DNA of 64,000 nucleotides from Variovorax sp. RA8 (GTDB lineage: Bacteria; Pseudomonadota; Gammaproteobacteria; Burkholderiales; Burkholderiaceae_C). Positions 7,405 to 15,897 of the stretch are shown in pieces. A model generated the notes under the pieces. The model was given only the letters and a program-made list of their open reading frames with translations. It did no database searches and was not told the origin of the DNA. The position numbers and the translations under genes were made by a program. The stretch is from positions 620,001 through 684,000 of the forward strand of contig NZ_LR594662.1 in assembly GCF_901827175.1 (NCBI RefSeq). The letters run 5' to 3'. Every line of letters begins with the position of its first letter. Within the stretch, counting starts at the first letter, position 1.

Positions 7405-8097
7405 ATGAAGGAAAGCAGAGCACGATCCGAACACTTCGGCCAGCCGAGTCTCCCGGTCCAGTCAAGGCCGGAGCCGGCCCTGTCGGAAGCCGGCGTTGCC
7501 CGCGCCTACAAGCGCCTCGCGCCCGTGTATGACCTGCTTTTCGGACAAGTGCTCGAGCCCGGACGAAGCCGCATGGCGGAGGTCGTTCGCACGCTGCAGC
7601 CCGCGTCGCTCCTCGAGGTCGGTGTCGGGACCGGGCTCGCCCTGGGGCGCTACCCAACCGCTTCGAGGATCGTGGGCATCGACCTGTCCCACGAGATGCT
7701 CGAGCGGGCGCGTGAACGGGCGCGCGGTCTGCCCGATCACCAGATCACCATCGAGTCCATGAACGCGGAGCGCATGAGCTTTGCGGATGGAACGTTCGAC
7801 TGCGTGACCCTGCCTTACGTGCTGTCCGTCACGCCCCGGCCGGCCGAACTGGTGCGCGAGATCCGCCGCGTGTGCAAGCCCGAAGGGACCATCGTCGTGC
7901 TCAACCACTTCAGTGGAAGCGGCTTCTGGTGGCTCATGGAACGGGCCTTTCGTTCTGCGGCCGAGCACATCGGCTTTCGTTCCGACTTCCGCTACGAGGA
8001 GCAGATCCTCTCCCACGACTGGGAAGTGGTCGGCATCGAGTCGGTCAATCTGCTCGGCCTCTCCAAGCTTGTCGTGCTGAAGAACCGCAGGTCCTAG
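7405..8097 (+). CDS. SAM-dependent methyltransferase, PmtA-like
   Basis: The 230-residue class I methyltransferase shows motif I LLEVGVGTGLALGRYP near residue 75, motif II VGIDLSHEMLERAR, and motif IV/post-I with FDCVTLPYVLSVTP. The opening YKRLAPVYDLLFGQVLEPGR and the GVGTGLAL form recall bacterial phosphatidylethanolamine N-methyltransferase PmtA, which makes phosphatidylcholine at the membrane; ubiquinone-type methyltransferases are the alternative. ATG 7405 follows GGAGG by 8 nt, so the longer open frame upstream is not needed. It stands alone between the XRE-cupin gene and an xdh relic, with no operon partners. Confidence 0.8.
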   Translation: MKESRARSEHFGQPSLPVQSRPEPALSEAGVARAYKRLAPVYDLLFGQVLEPGRSRMAEVVRTLQPASLLEVGVGTGLALGRYPTASRIVGIDLSHEMLERARERARGLPDHQITIESMNAERMSFADGTFDCVTLPYVLSVTPRPAELVREIRRVCKPEGTIVVLNHFSGSGFWWLMERAFRSAAEHIGFRSDFRYEEQILSHDWEVVGIESVNLLGLSKLVVLKNRRS

Positions 8098-8159
8098 CTA
8101 GAAGTCGTGGAAGCGCGGAAGCTGGCTGGCCCTGCAGCCCTGCAGCCCTGCTGGACGCA

Positions 8160-8324
8160 GGTGCGCCGGATCCGCTGATCAACCCGCTCGGCATCCAGGG
8201 CCTGGGCGAGGTCGCGATGGTGGGCGTAGCCCCGGCCATCGCGAACGCGGTGTTCCATGCCACCGGCCGACGCTTGCGCAGCCTGCCGATGCGGGCGGAG
8301 CATCTGCTGGCCTCTGCCGCGTGA
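8160..8324 (+). pseudogene. C-terminal relic of a xanthine dehydrogenase-family molybdopterin subunit
   Basis: About 50 codons before the stop at 8322 read DPLINPLGIQGLGEVAMVG followed by a VAPAIANAVFHATGRR segment. That is the conserved end of the large molybdopterin-binding subunit of xanthine dehydrogenase/aldehyde oxidase-type enzymes (PaoC/XdhB type). The remaining several hundred residues and the usual partner subunits are absent. It is a deletion remnant squeezed between the methyltransferase and the leftward aldose epimerase. Confidence 0.75.
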
Positions 8325-8333
8325 GCGATGTGG

Positions 8334-9284
8334 TCAGGGGCTGCCGTCACCCGCCGCAGGCTGGCCACCGAAGGGCTCGATGCGCCATTGGATGCGCATC
8401 TTCAGCGTCTCTCCCGAACCGAGTGTGCGCAAGCCCGGCCGGCCTTCCAGGTGAAAAGCATCGATGGGCTGGGTGATCGGCTCGAAGCAGAAAGCCGGCC
8501 CTTTGGGCGGCCGATACATCAGGCAGTAGTGGCGCGCCGCGCCGCCGCCCTCGACGAAGTCCGGCATCGTCAGGCTGAGCTGCAGGCGATGCTCCGGCCA
8601 CTCGATGCGCGCGTGGCCGCCCCAGCCGGTGTAGGCGTTGTCGACAAAGCTCCCGAAGGCGGGTGCGCCCCGTCCCAGGTCCCAATCCTCCGGGATCTCG
8701 CCCGTGTGCCGCGTCGGCAGCGGATCGCTGCCGCAGAGCCAGACACCTTGCACCGGCGCGACGATGCGCGTGCCGGCCGTTCGCATGAACCAGGGATGCA
8801 CGCCCAGGCCGTAGGGCAGCGGCGTGTGGCCCAGGTGCCGGACCTCGAGCGTCTGGTCCAGGCCCTCGTCGACCAGGCGAAAGTGCTGGCTCGCCTGGTA
8901 TTCGTAGGGGTTGCCTTCGAAGCGCCGTGAATGCAGCGTCATCGTCGCGGCATCGTCCACCGGGCTGTCGAGCTGCCAGCCCTGCAGCCAGCCGTCTCCG
9001 TGGATCGGGCAGGGCTCGCCCGCGCGGTTGGGACGCACCGGATGGAACTGGCCGCCTTCCTCGAAGCCGCCGCCGCTGATGCGGTTGGACCACGGCACCA
9101 TCGGGAAGGAGGCCATGCGGTAGAGGTCGAGCGTGATGCCATCCCAGGGCCGCCACAGGTCGAAGAGGCCGTCCGCGCGCTCGATCTGCCATGCAGCGAC
9201 GCTGCCGCCGAGCGAAGGCACGAGGCCCAGGCGCTGGCGGCCGTGGCGCAGCCAGACGACAGGGTGCGCAAGGTCCGCGGTCAT
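8334..9284 (-). CDS. aldose 1-epimerase family protein
   Basis: The 316-residue galactose-mutarotase-type protein shows FPMVPWSNRI and PIHGDGWLQGW with the catalytic His, GVHPWF with the second conserved His, and a late CFEPITQP whose Glu is the general base. It interconverts alpha and beta sugar anomers, feeding the beta form to the dehydrogenase. I use ATG 9284; a GTG at 9296, inside the end of the lactonase gene, would add four residues. It is directly downstream of the SMP-30 lactonase on the same strand, so the two are co-transcribed. The substrate is probably the same aldose as for the rest of the locus. Confidence 0.85.
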   Translation of the reverse strand: MTADLAHPVVWLRHGRQRLGLVPSLGGSVAAWQIERADGLFDLWRPWDGITLDLYRMASFPMVPWSNRISGGGFEEGGQFHPVRPNRAGEPCPIHGDGWLQGWQLDSPVDDAATMTLHSRRFEGNPYEYQASQHFRLVDEGLDQTLEVRHLGHTPLPYGLGVHPWFMRTAGTRIVAPVQGVWLCGSDPLPTRHTGEIPEDWDLGRGAPAFGSFVDNAYTGWGGHARIEWPEHRLQLSLTMPDFVEGGGAARHYCLMYRPPKGPAFCFEPITQPIDAFHLEGRPGLRTLGSGETLKMRIQWRIEPFGGQPAAGDGSP

Positions 9285-9288
9285 GGGC

Positions 9289-10209
9289 TCAGCCACCGAA
9301 GCGGAAGGCGGGCAGCCCGGGGCTGTCCACCTCGATCGCGAACAGCCCGCCGGCCAGCGGCTCGGCCGCGCGGCGGGCTTCGTCCAGGCCGGCCTTGGCC
9401 GACGTGATGTACAGCGTGCGCAACTCGGGTCCTCCGAAGGTGCAGTTGGTGACCTGGCTCACCGGCAGCGCGATGCGCCCCAGTTCCTCGCCGCTCAGCG
9501 GGTGGTGGCAGCTCACGCAGCCGCCCGCCCAATGGGCGATCCAGAGCCGGCCGGCCGCGTCGGTGGTCATGCCGTCGGGCAGGCCGTCGCGGCGCGCGAA
9601 GCGCAGCCAGAGCCGGCGGTGGGCGAGAGTGCCATGCTCGGGATCGAAGTCATAGGCGTGGATACCGCCCTGGACCGTGTCGTTGAAGTACATCGTGCGC
9701 CCGTCCAGCGACCAGGTCGGCCCGTTGGTGACCGCGAAGCCGCTGTCATGCTGGGTGCACTGCCCGTCGGGGTCGAAACGGTACAGCGCGCCGCTCGGGG
9801 CCACGCAGTCGAAGTCCATGGTGCCGCCCCAGAACCGGCCGCGGGCATCGCACTTGCCATCGTTGAAGCGGTTGGTGAGGAGCGCCCGCTCGGGCCGGTG
9901 CAGCCACCGGGGCCCTGCGCCGGCTTTCGCCGGATCGAAGAAGGCGAAGCCGCGCCTCAGCGTGACGATCAGGCCCGGCGCGTTCTCGCGTTCCGCCAGT
10001 GCCGAGATCTCCTCGTCGAAGCCCCACTGGTCCTGCTCGCCGCTCGCAGGATCGAGCCGCCACAGCCGCTTCTCGAGGATGTCCACCCAGTACAGCGCGT
10101 GTTCGCGTACCGACCACATCAGCCCTTCGCCGAGGCTCGCCCCCGCGGCCTGGATGCAGCGCAGCGCGCCTTCGAAGCGCGGGGCGGGAAAGGTCGGGGA
10201 AGTGCTCAC
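9289..10209 (-). CDS. SMP-30/gluconolactonase family sugar lactonase
   Basis: The 306-residue six-bladed beta-propeller has the SMP-30 pattern: GEGLMW near residue 20 with the metal-binding Glu, NRFNDGKCDARGRFWGGTM carrying the Asn ligand, TNGPTWS, and DGLPDGMTTDAAGRLW with the Asp ligand. Enzymes of this kind open sugar-1,4- or 1,5-lactones, here most likely the aldonolactone made by the SDR dehydrogenase across the divergent promoter. GTG 10209 has GGAGA about 8 nt upstream. In characterised pentose clusters the matching gene is L-arabinonolactonase. It is followed by the aldose epimerase. Confidence 0.88.
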   Translation of the reverse strand: MSTSPTFPAPRFEGALRCIQAAGASLGEGLMWSVREHALYWVDILEKRLWRLDPASGEQDQWGFDEEISALAERENAPGLIVTLRRGFAFFDPAKAGAGPRWLHRPERALLTNRFNDGKCDARGRFWGGTMDFDCVAPSGALYRFDPDGQCTQHDSGFAVTNGPTWSLDGRTMYFNDTVQGGIHAYDFDPEHGTLAHRRLWLRFARRDGLPDGMTTDAAGRLWIAHWAGGCVSCHHPLSGEELGRIALPVSQVTNCTFGGPELRTLYITSAKAGLDEARRAAEPLAGGLFAIEVDSPGLPAFRFGG

Positions 10210-10250
10210 GGGTTGTCTCCGATGCAGGGCTCGCGGGCCACGCAGTGCCC

Positions 10251-10320
10251 TTGACGCGCCGCATCGTAGCAAGGCATATTGATAAGAGAAAGTAGGCAAA
10301 CGCGTATTGATTGATACGCG
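10251..10320 (+). promoter_or_regulatory. candidate promoter and operator palindrome in the lactonase/SDR divergent region
   Basis: TTGACG (10251-10256) and CATATT (10275-10280), 18 bp apart, are a plausible rightward promoter for the SDR gene. A perfect inverted repeat follows: CGCGTAT at 10301-10307 and ATACGCG at 10314-10320 around a 6-bp spacer. It lies between two divergent sugar genes and looks like an operator. The cognate regulator is unknown; the LysR protein at 11177 is the nearest candidate, but this symmetry also fits other families. Confidence 0.55.
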
Positions 10321-10350
10321 ATTTGCAATGTCAATCCACAGGAGACCTTC

Positions 10351-11145
10351 TTGACCGCTACCGCCTCGCGCGCGCCCGCATCCCCCTTTTCCACCTACCC
10401 CAGCCTGCGCGACAAGACCGTCTTCGTGACCGGCGGCGGCAGCGGCATCGGCGCCGCGATGGTCGCCGCCTTCGCCGAACAGGGCGCGCGGGTCGCCTTC
10501 GTCGACATCGCGCAAGAGGCCAGCGCGGCGCTCGCGGCGCAGATCGCCGAAGCAGGCCATCGCGCGCCGTGGTGGCGCAGCTGCGACGTCCGCGACATCG
10601 CCGCATTGCAGGCGGCGATCGCCGATGCCGCGCGCGAGCTCGGCGACTTCGCCGTGCTCGTCAACAACGTCGCAAGCGACGACCGCCACACGCTCGAGTC
10701 CGTCACACTCGACTATTACGACGAGCGCATGGCGATCAACGAGCGCCCGGCCTTCTTCGCCATCCAGTCCGTCGTGCCCGGCATGAAGCGCCTGGGCGGC
10801 GGTGCGATCGTCAACCTCGGCTCCACCGGCTGGCAAGGCAAGGGCGGGGCCTACCCGTGCTACGCGATCGCCAAGTCCTCGGTCAACGGCCTCACGCGCG
10901 GCCTGGCAGTGAACCTCGGCCGCGACCGTATTCGCATCAACACCGTCTCGCCCGGCTGGGTCATGACCGAGCGCCAGGTGCGCCTGTGGCTCGATGCCGA
11001 AGGCGAGCAGGCCCTCGCGCGCAACCAGTGCCTGCCCGATCGCCTGCAGCCACGCGACATTGCCCGCATGGTGCTGTTCCTGGCCTCGGACGACGGCGCG
11101 ATGTGCACCGCGCAGGAGTTCAAGGTCGACGCGGGCTGGGTTTGA
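10351..11145 (+). CDS. SDR-family sugar dehydrogenase
   Basis: The 264-residue short-chain dehydrogenase has a TGGGSGIG cofactor loop near residue 27, an acidic VDI after strand 2 suggesting NAD preference, catalytic Ser in LGSTGWQG, and YPCYAIAKS giving the Tyr-xxx-Lys pair. The usual NNAG is NNVA here. In this locus it is the obvious first enzyme, oxidising a free aldose (L-arabinose, D-galactose or L-fucose type) to the lactone. The TTG start at 10351 is supported by GGAG 6 nt upstream. It is divergent from the lactonase and convergent with the LysR gene. The exact sugar cannot be told from sequence. Confidence 0.85.
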   Translation: MTATASRAPASPFSTYPSLRDKTVFVTGGGSGIGAAMVAAFAEQGARVAFVDIAQEASAALAAQIAEAGHRAPWWRSCDVRDIAALQAAIADAARELGDFAVLVNNVASDDRHTLESVTLDYYDERMAINERPAFFAIQSVVPGMKRLGGGAIVNLGSTGWQGKGGAYPCYAIAKSSVNGLTRGLAVNLGRDRIRINTVSPGWVMTERQVRLWLDAEGEQALARNQCLPDRLQPRDIARMVLFLASDDGAMCTAQEFKVDAGWV

Positions 11146-11176
11146 GGGCGGTCGGCAAGTCAGGCACCCCGCACCT

Positions 11177-12139
11177 TCAGCCTTCGACCTCCAGCTGTCG
11201 CCCATAGACCGCCAGGCTGGCGGCCTTGAGCGCGCGCATCATCACCTTCGCGGCCGGTGAGAGCAGGCGGTCGGTGTGGGTGATGATGCCGAAGGCGTCC
11301 ATGTGGCAGGGCACCGCCACCGGCAAGATCGCGCCCAGGCCGTGCGCCGCGTAGTAGCGCGCCACGTCGGTCGCCAGCACCGCGAGCATGTCCGACTGCT
11401 GCAGCATGCGGGTGATGAAGAGCAGCGCCGAGCTCTCGATCACGTTCATCGGCGGCGCGAGCCCTTCCTCCCTGAACATCAGCTCGAAGCGGTGCCGCAG
11501 CACGCTGCCCGCCGGCGGCACGATCCAGCCGGCGCTCACCAGGTCGCGCAGCGTGAGGCCGGTCATCCCCAGCAGCGGATGGCCGGTCCGCACCAGCGCC
11601 GACACCGGCTCTTCGGTCAGCGGCTCGTAGTGCAGCTTGGCCTTGTCGTGCTCGGCCGACAGCCGCGCCACCAGGATGTCGAGCTTGCCCTGCTCGAAGC
11701 GCTCCATCAGCACCCGGCTGGTCTCGATCTCGAGGGCGACGCGCAAGTTGGGCTGGTCGCGCTTCACCAGCGCGATCGCCGGCGGCATCAGGGTCAGGCC
11801 CGGCGCGGTGATCGTGCCCACGCTCACCTGGCCGAAGCGCCCGGCCTTGAGCGCCACGAGCTCGTCGTGCGCCTCGTTGAGGCTGGCCAGCGCCATGCGG
11901 GCGTGGCGGATCATGCTCTCGCCGTACCAGGTGGGCCGCATGCCGCGCGGCAGCCGCTCGAAAAGCGGCACCTCCAGCACGTCCTCCAGGTCCTTGAGCA
12001 GCTTCGACGCGGCTGGCTGCGTCATGTTCAGCACCTGCGCGGCGCGGTGAATGTTGCCTTCCTCGGCCAGCGCGACCAGCAGCAGCAGCTGTCGCGTCTT
12101 GAGGCGCGCGCGGATGAACCAGTGCGTGTAGTTCGTCAT
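11177..12139 (-). CDS. LysR-family regulator, GbpR-like
   Basis: The 320-residue protein has an N-terminal winged HTH (residues 10-70: ARLKTRQLLLLVALAEEGNIHRAAQ with LNMTQPAASKLLKDLE) and a LysR substrate-binding domain. MTNYTHWFIRARLKTRQL and FERLPRGMRPTWYGE closely recall GbpR, the LysR protein that controls the chvE sugar-binding-protein gene in Agrobacterium. ATG 12139 has AGGA 8 nt upstream, so the in-frame upstream start is unnecessary. It is divergent from the aldehyde dehydrogenase that opens the long transport and catabolic operon, with a LysR-type palindrome between them. It probably activates the operon in response to a sugar or sugar acid. Confidence 0.88.
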   Translation of the reverse strand: MTNYTHWFIRARLKTRQLLLLVALAEEGNIHRAAQVLNMTQPAASKLLKDLEDVLEVPLFERLPRGMRPTWYGESMIRHARMALASLNEAHDELVALKAGRFGQVSVGTITAPGLTLMPPAIALVKRDQPNLRVALEIETSRVLMERFEQGKLDILVARLSAEHDKAKLHYEPLTEEPVSALVRTGHPLLGMTGLTLRDLVSAGWIVPPAGSVLRHRFELMFREEGLAPPMNVIESSALLFITRMLQQSDMLAVLATDVARYYAAHGLGAILPVAVPCHMDAFGIITHTDRLLSPAAKVMMRALKAASLAVYGRQLEVEG

Positions 12140-12176
12140 CGGGTTTTCCTGAATCCTGTTTCGGGTATCAATTCGA

Positions 12177-12218
12177 TCCAAATCTCTATTGGAAAGATAT
12201 CGGTGCGATTCCTACACT
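12177..12218 (+). promoter_or_regulatory. LysR-type box and promoter of the sugar operon
   Basis: TCCAA (12177-12181) and TTGGA (12189-12193) form a 17-bp dyad with the T-N11-A character of LysR sites. TTGGAA (12189-12194) and TACACT (12213-12218), 18 bp apart, make a moderate rightward promoter that the dyad overlaps. The position fits activation of the aldehyde dehydrogenase operon and autoregulation of the divergent LysR gene. Confidence 0.55.
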
Positions 12219-12249
12219 CCGCCGCACTCATCCAGCAGGAGTTCCGACG

Positions 12250-13704
12250 TTGAAGCGCAGCCCCGAGGTCCAGCTCAGTGCCCGCCATTACATCAATGGC
12301 CGCTGGGAGACTGGCGTGACCAGCGGGCAGAGCACCAACCCCTCGGACCTGCGCGAGACGGTGGCCGAGTACGCGCGCGCCGACCGCAGCCAGACCGAGC
12401 TGGCCGTGCGGGCCGCGGCCGACGCCTCCCGCGCCTGGGGCATGACCACGCCGCAGCGCCGCGCCGACGCGCTCGACCAGATCGGCAGCGAGATCCTTGC
12501 GCGCAGGGACGAGCTGGGCCTGCTGCTGGCACGCGAGGAAGGCAAGACGCTGCCGGAGGCTGTGGCCGAGGCCGCGCGCGCCGGGCAGATCTTCAAGTTC
12601 TTCGCGGGCGAGGCCCTGCGCGTGAGCGGCGAGAGCGTCGCCTCGCTGCGGCCCGGCGTGCACGTCGACGTCACGCGCGAGCCGGTGGGCGTGGCGGGCC
12701 TGATCACGCCCTGGAATTTCCCGCTCGCCATTCCCGCCTGGAAGATCGCGCCGGCGCTGGCTTGCGGCAATGCGGTGGTGTTCAAGCCTTCCGAGCTGGT
12801 GCCCGCCTGCGGCTGGGCGCTGGCCGAGATCATCAGCCGCGCCGCGCTGCCGGCGGGCACCTTCAACCTGGTGATGGGCAGCGGCCGCGAGGTCGGCCAG
12901 GCGCTGGTCGAGCATCCGCTGGTCGATGCGATCAGCTTCACCGGCTCGGCCGCCACCGGCGAGCGCGTGCTGCAGGCTGCCGCCGCGCGGCGCGCCAAGG
13001 TGCAGCTCGAGATGGGCGGCAAGAACCCGCTGGTGGTGCTGGCCGATGCCGACCTGGAACTGGCCGTCGACTGCGCGGTGCAGGGTGCGTACTTCTCCAC
13101 CGGCCAGCGCTGCACGGCCTCGAGCCGCCTCATCGTCGAGGCGCCGGTGCACGACGCCTTCGTTGCACGGCTCAAGCAGCGCATCGTCGCGTTGAAGGTC
13201 GGCCATGCGCTGGAGCCGGGCGTGGACATCGGCCCGGTGGCCGATCGCGCGCAGCTCGAGCAGAACATGGCTGCCATCGCGAGCGCGCGCGAGGAGGGGG
13301 CCGAGCACGTCTGGGGCGGCGAGCTGCTGCAGCGGCCGAGCGAAGGCCACTACATGAGCCCCGCGCTGTTCCTCGCCCGGCCCACGCACCGGATCGCGCG
13401 CGAGGAGGTCTTCGGCCCGGTGGCCTGCGTGCTGCGGGCCGACGATGCCGAGCATGCCCTCGTGCTGGCCAACGACACGCCCTTCGGCCTGTGCGCCGGC
13501 ATCTGCACCAACTCGCTGCGCCATGCGATGCACTTCCGCCGCCATGCGCGCGTCGGCATGACCATGGTCAACCTGCCGACGGCCGGCGTCGACTACCACG
13601 TGCCCTTCGGCGGGCGCAAGGCGTCGAGCTACGGCGCAAGGGAGCAGGGGCGCCACGCCGCCGAGTTCTACACCACGGTGAAGACCGGCTACATGCACGC
13701 TTGA
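12250..13704 (+). CDS. NAD(P)-dependent aldehyde dehydrogenase, probable 2-oxoglutarate semialdehyde dehydrogenase
   Basis: The 484-residue ALDH has PWNFPLAIPAWKIAPAL, KPSE, FTGSAATGE, catalytic Glu254 in LEMGGKNP and nucleophile Cys288 in GQRCTASS. In loci that also encode a sugar-acid dehydratase and a DHDPS-type keto-acid dehydratase, this enzyme is the final step, oxidising 2-oxoglutarate semialdehyde to 2-oxoglutarate. The TTG start at 12250 follows a GCAGGAG ribosome-binding site. It is the first gene of a rightward run that continues through both ABC importers to the two dehydratases with only small gaps. Confidence 0.87.
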   Translation: MKRSPEVQLSARHYINGRWETGVTSGQSTNPSDLRETVAEYARADRSQTELAVRAAADASRAWGMTTPQRRADALDQIGSEILARRDELGLLLAREEGKTLPEAVAEAARAGQIFKFFAGEALRVSGESVASLRPGVHVDVTREPVGVAGLITPWNFPLAIPAWKIAPALACGNAVVFKPSELVPACGWALAEIISRAALPAGTFNLVMGSGREVGQALVEHPLVDAISFTGSAATGERVLQAAAARRAKVQLEMGGKNPLVVLADADLELAVDCAVQGAYFSTGQRCTASSRLIVEAPVHDAFVARLKQRIVALKVGHALEPGVDIGPVADRAQLEQNMAAIASAREEGAEHVWGGELLQRPSEGHYMSPALFLARPTHRIAREEVFGPVACVLRADDAEHALVLANDTPFGLCAGICTNSLRHAMHFRRHARVGMTMVNLPTAGVDYHVPFGGRKASSYGAREQGRHAAEFYTTVKTGYMHA

Positions 13705-13741
13705 CGGATCTTTCAGCCCATACCAACCAGGAGACGACAGC

Positions 13742-14707
13742 ATGAAACTGACCCGCCGTACATTGACCTCCGCCATCGCCGCCGCCTCCCTGGCCGCGCT
13801 CCTGCCGGCCACCGCGCTGGCGCAGAAGAAGATCGTCCTGGGTTTCAGCCAGGTCGGCGCCGAAAGCGAATGGCGCACCGCCAACACCGAGTCGATCAAG
13901 TCGGCCGCGAAGGAGGCCGGCATCGAGCTCAAGTTCTCCGATGCGCAGCAGAAGCAGGAGAACCAGATCAAGGCCATCCGCTCCTTCATCGCGCAGAAGG
14001 TGGACGTGATCGCGTTCTCGCCGGTGGTCGAATCGGGCTGGGAAACGGTGCTGCGCGAGGCCAAGGCCGCCAACATCCCGGTGGTGCTGACCGACCGCTC
14101 CGTCAACTCCAAGGACGACTCGCTCTATGTGAGCTTCATGGGTTCCGACTTCGTCGAGGAAGGGCGCAAGGCCGGGCGCTGGCTGGTGGAGAAGATGAAG
14201 GACCAGAAGGGCGAGGTCAACATCGTCGAGCTGCAGGGCACCGTGGGCTCTGCGCCGGCGATCGACCGCAAGAAGGGCTTCGAGGAAATCATCAAGGCCG
14301 ACCCGAAGTTCAAGATCATCCGCTCGCAGACCGGCGACTTCACGCGCGCCAAGGGCAAGGAGGTGATGGAGGCCTTCCTCAAGGCCGACGGCAAGAAGAT
14401 CAATGTGCTCTACGCGCACAACGACGACATGGCCATCGGCGCGATCCAGGCGATCGAGGAGGCGGGGCTGAAGCCGGCCAAGGACATCACCATCATCTCC
14501 ATCGACGCGGTGAAGGGCGCCTTCGAGGCCATGATGGCCGGCAAGCTAAATGTCTCGGTCGAGTGCAGCCCGCTCCTGGGCCCGCAACTGATGGCCGCCG
14601 TGAAGGACATCAAGGCCGGCAAGCCGCTGCCCAAGCGGATCGTGACGGAGGAGACGATCTTCCCGATGGAAGTCGCCGCGAAGGAATTCCCGAAGCGCAA
14701 GTATTGA
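13742..14707 (+). CDS. ytfQ: sugar ABC transporter substrate-binding protein, YtfQ-like
   Basis: The 321-residue periplasmic protein has a signal peptide ending near ALAQKK. It belongs to the Peripla_BP_4 family and matches galactofuranose-binding Ytf[37 protein letters not shown], and [17 protein letters not shown]. YtfQ proteins bind furanose forms of galactose and arabinose. The membrane and ATPase parts that normally go with it (YtfR, YtfT, YjfF) lie 4-7.6 kb downstream, after the complete ChvE-GguAB system. AGGAGA precedes the ATG. Expression from the same operon as the semialdehyde dehydrogenase (37-bp gap) is likely. Confidence 0.9.
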   Translation: MKLTRRTLTSAIAAASLAALLPATALAQKKIVLGFSQVGAESEWRTANTESIKSAAKEAGIELKFSDAQQKQENQIKAIRSFIAQKVDVIAFSPVVESGWETVLREAKAANIPVVLTDRSVNSKDDSLYVSFMGSDFVEEGRKAGRWLVEKMKDQKGEVNIVELQGTVGSAPAIDRKKGFEEIIKADPKFKIIRSQTGDFTRAKGKEVMEAFLKADGKKINVLYAHNDDMAIGAIQAIEEAGLKPAKDITIISIDAVKGAFEAMMAGKLNVSVECSPLLGPQLMAAVKDIKAGKPLPKRIVTEETIFPMEVAAKEFPKRKY

Positions 14708-14765
14708 AAGAGCGGCGCGCCGCGACGCCCGCTCGCCTCGCCAACGACCCCAGGAGACACAGTCC

Positions 14766-15845
14766 ATGAAACGCAGCTTCCTCAAGTCCGCGCTCGCCGC
14801 GGCCGCCCTCGCCATCGCCGGCTCGGCCGGCATTCCCTCGCTCGCCCAGGCCCAGGACAAGGGCCCGATCGCGATCTCGATGCCGACCAAGTCCTCGGCC
14901 CGCTGGATCTCCGACGGGTCGAACATGGTCAAGTACTTCAAGGAGAAGGGCTACAAGACCGACCTGCAATATGCCGACGACGACATCCCGAACCAGCTCG
15001 CGCAGATCGAGAACATGGTGACCAAGGGGTCGAAGGTGCTCGTGATCGCGGCCATCGACGGCAGCACGCTTTCGGACGTGCTGCAGAAGGCGGCCGACAA
15101 GGGCGTGAAGGTCATCGCCTACGACCGGCTCATCAAGGGCTCGAAGAACGTCGACTACTACGCGACCTTCGACAACTTCCAGGTCGGCGTGCTGCAGGCG
15201 CAGTCGATCGAGAAGGCGCTCGACCTGAAGTCCGGCAAGGGGCCCTTCAACATCGAGCTCTTCGGCGGCTCGCCCGACGACAACAACGCCTTCTTCTTCT
15301 ACAACGGCGCCATGTCGGTGCTGGACCCGTACATCAAGAGCGGCAAGCTGGTGGTGCGCAGCAAGCAGATGGGGATGGACAAGGTCGGCACGCTGCGCTG
15401 GGACGGCGCGGTCGCGCAGTCGCGCATGGACAACCTGCTGTCGGCCTACTACACCAAGGAGCGCGTGGACGCGGTGCTCTCGCCTTATGACGGGCTGTCG
15501 ATCGGCATCCTCTCGTCGCTCAAGGGCGTAGGCTACGGCACGCCGCAGCAGCCGATGCCGGTGGTGTCGGGGCAGGATGCGGAAGTGCCTTCGGTCAAGT
15601 CGATCCTGCGCAAGGAGCAGACCTCGACCGTGTTCAAGGACACGCGCGAGCTGGCCAAGGTCACGGTCGCGATGGTCGACGCCATGCTGGCCGGCAAGAC
15701 CCCGGAAGTGAACGACACCAAGACCTACAACAACGGCGTGAAGGTGGTGCCTTCCTACCTGCTGAAGCCGGTGAGCGTGGACGCCTCGAACTGGAAGCCG
15801 GTGCTGGTCGACAGCGGCTACTACAAGGAAAGCCAGGTCAAGTGA
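14766..15845 (+). CDS. chvE: multiple-sugar-binding periplasmic protein ChvE-like
   Basis: The 359-residue protein has a signal peptide (cleavage near AQAQDK). It carries ChvE/xylose-type features: [50 protein letters not shown] and [12 protein letters not shown]. ChvE binds several pyranose aldoses (arabinose, xylose, glucose, galactose). Short GC hairpins flank it: GAGCGG/CCGCTC at 14709-14733 upstream and GCGGG/CCCGC at 15862-15879 downstream, which could stabilise the binding-protein transcript relative to the rest. AGGAGA lies 10 nt before the ATG. Confidence 0.9.
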   Translation: MKRSFLKSALAAAALAIAGSAGIPSLAQAQDKGPIAISMPTKSSARWISDGSNMVKYFKEKGYKTDLQYADDDIPNQLAQIENMVTKGSKVLVIAAIDGSTLSDVLQKAADKGVKVIAYDRLIKGSKNVDYYATFDNFQVGVLQAQSIEKALDLKSGKGPFNIELFGGSPDDNNAFFFYNGAMSVLDPYIKSGKLVVRSKQMGMDKVGTLRWDGAVAQSRMDNLLSAYYTKERVDAVLSPYDGLSIGILSSLKGVGYGTPQQPMPVVSGQDAEVPSVKSILRKEQTSTVFKDTRELAKVTVAMVDAMLAGKTPEVNDTKTYNNGVKVVPSYLLKPVSVDASNWKPVLVDSGYYKESQVK

Positions 15846-15897
15846 GCGTGCGGCACGGCGAGCGGGCGGTGCGTCCCGCGGCTGCGAAGGAGGCCCC

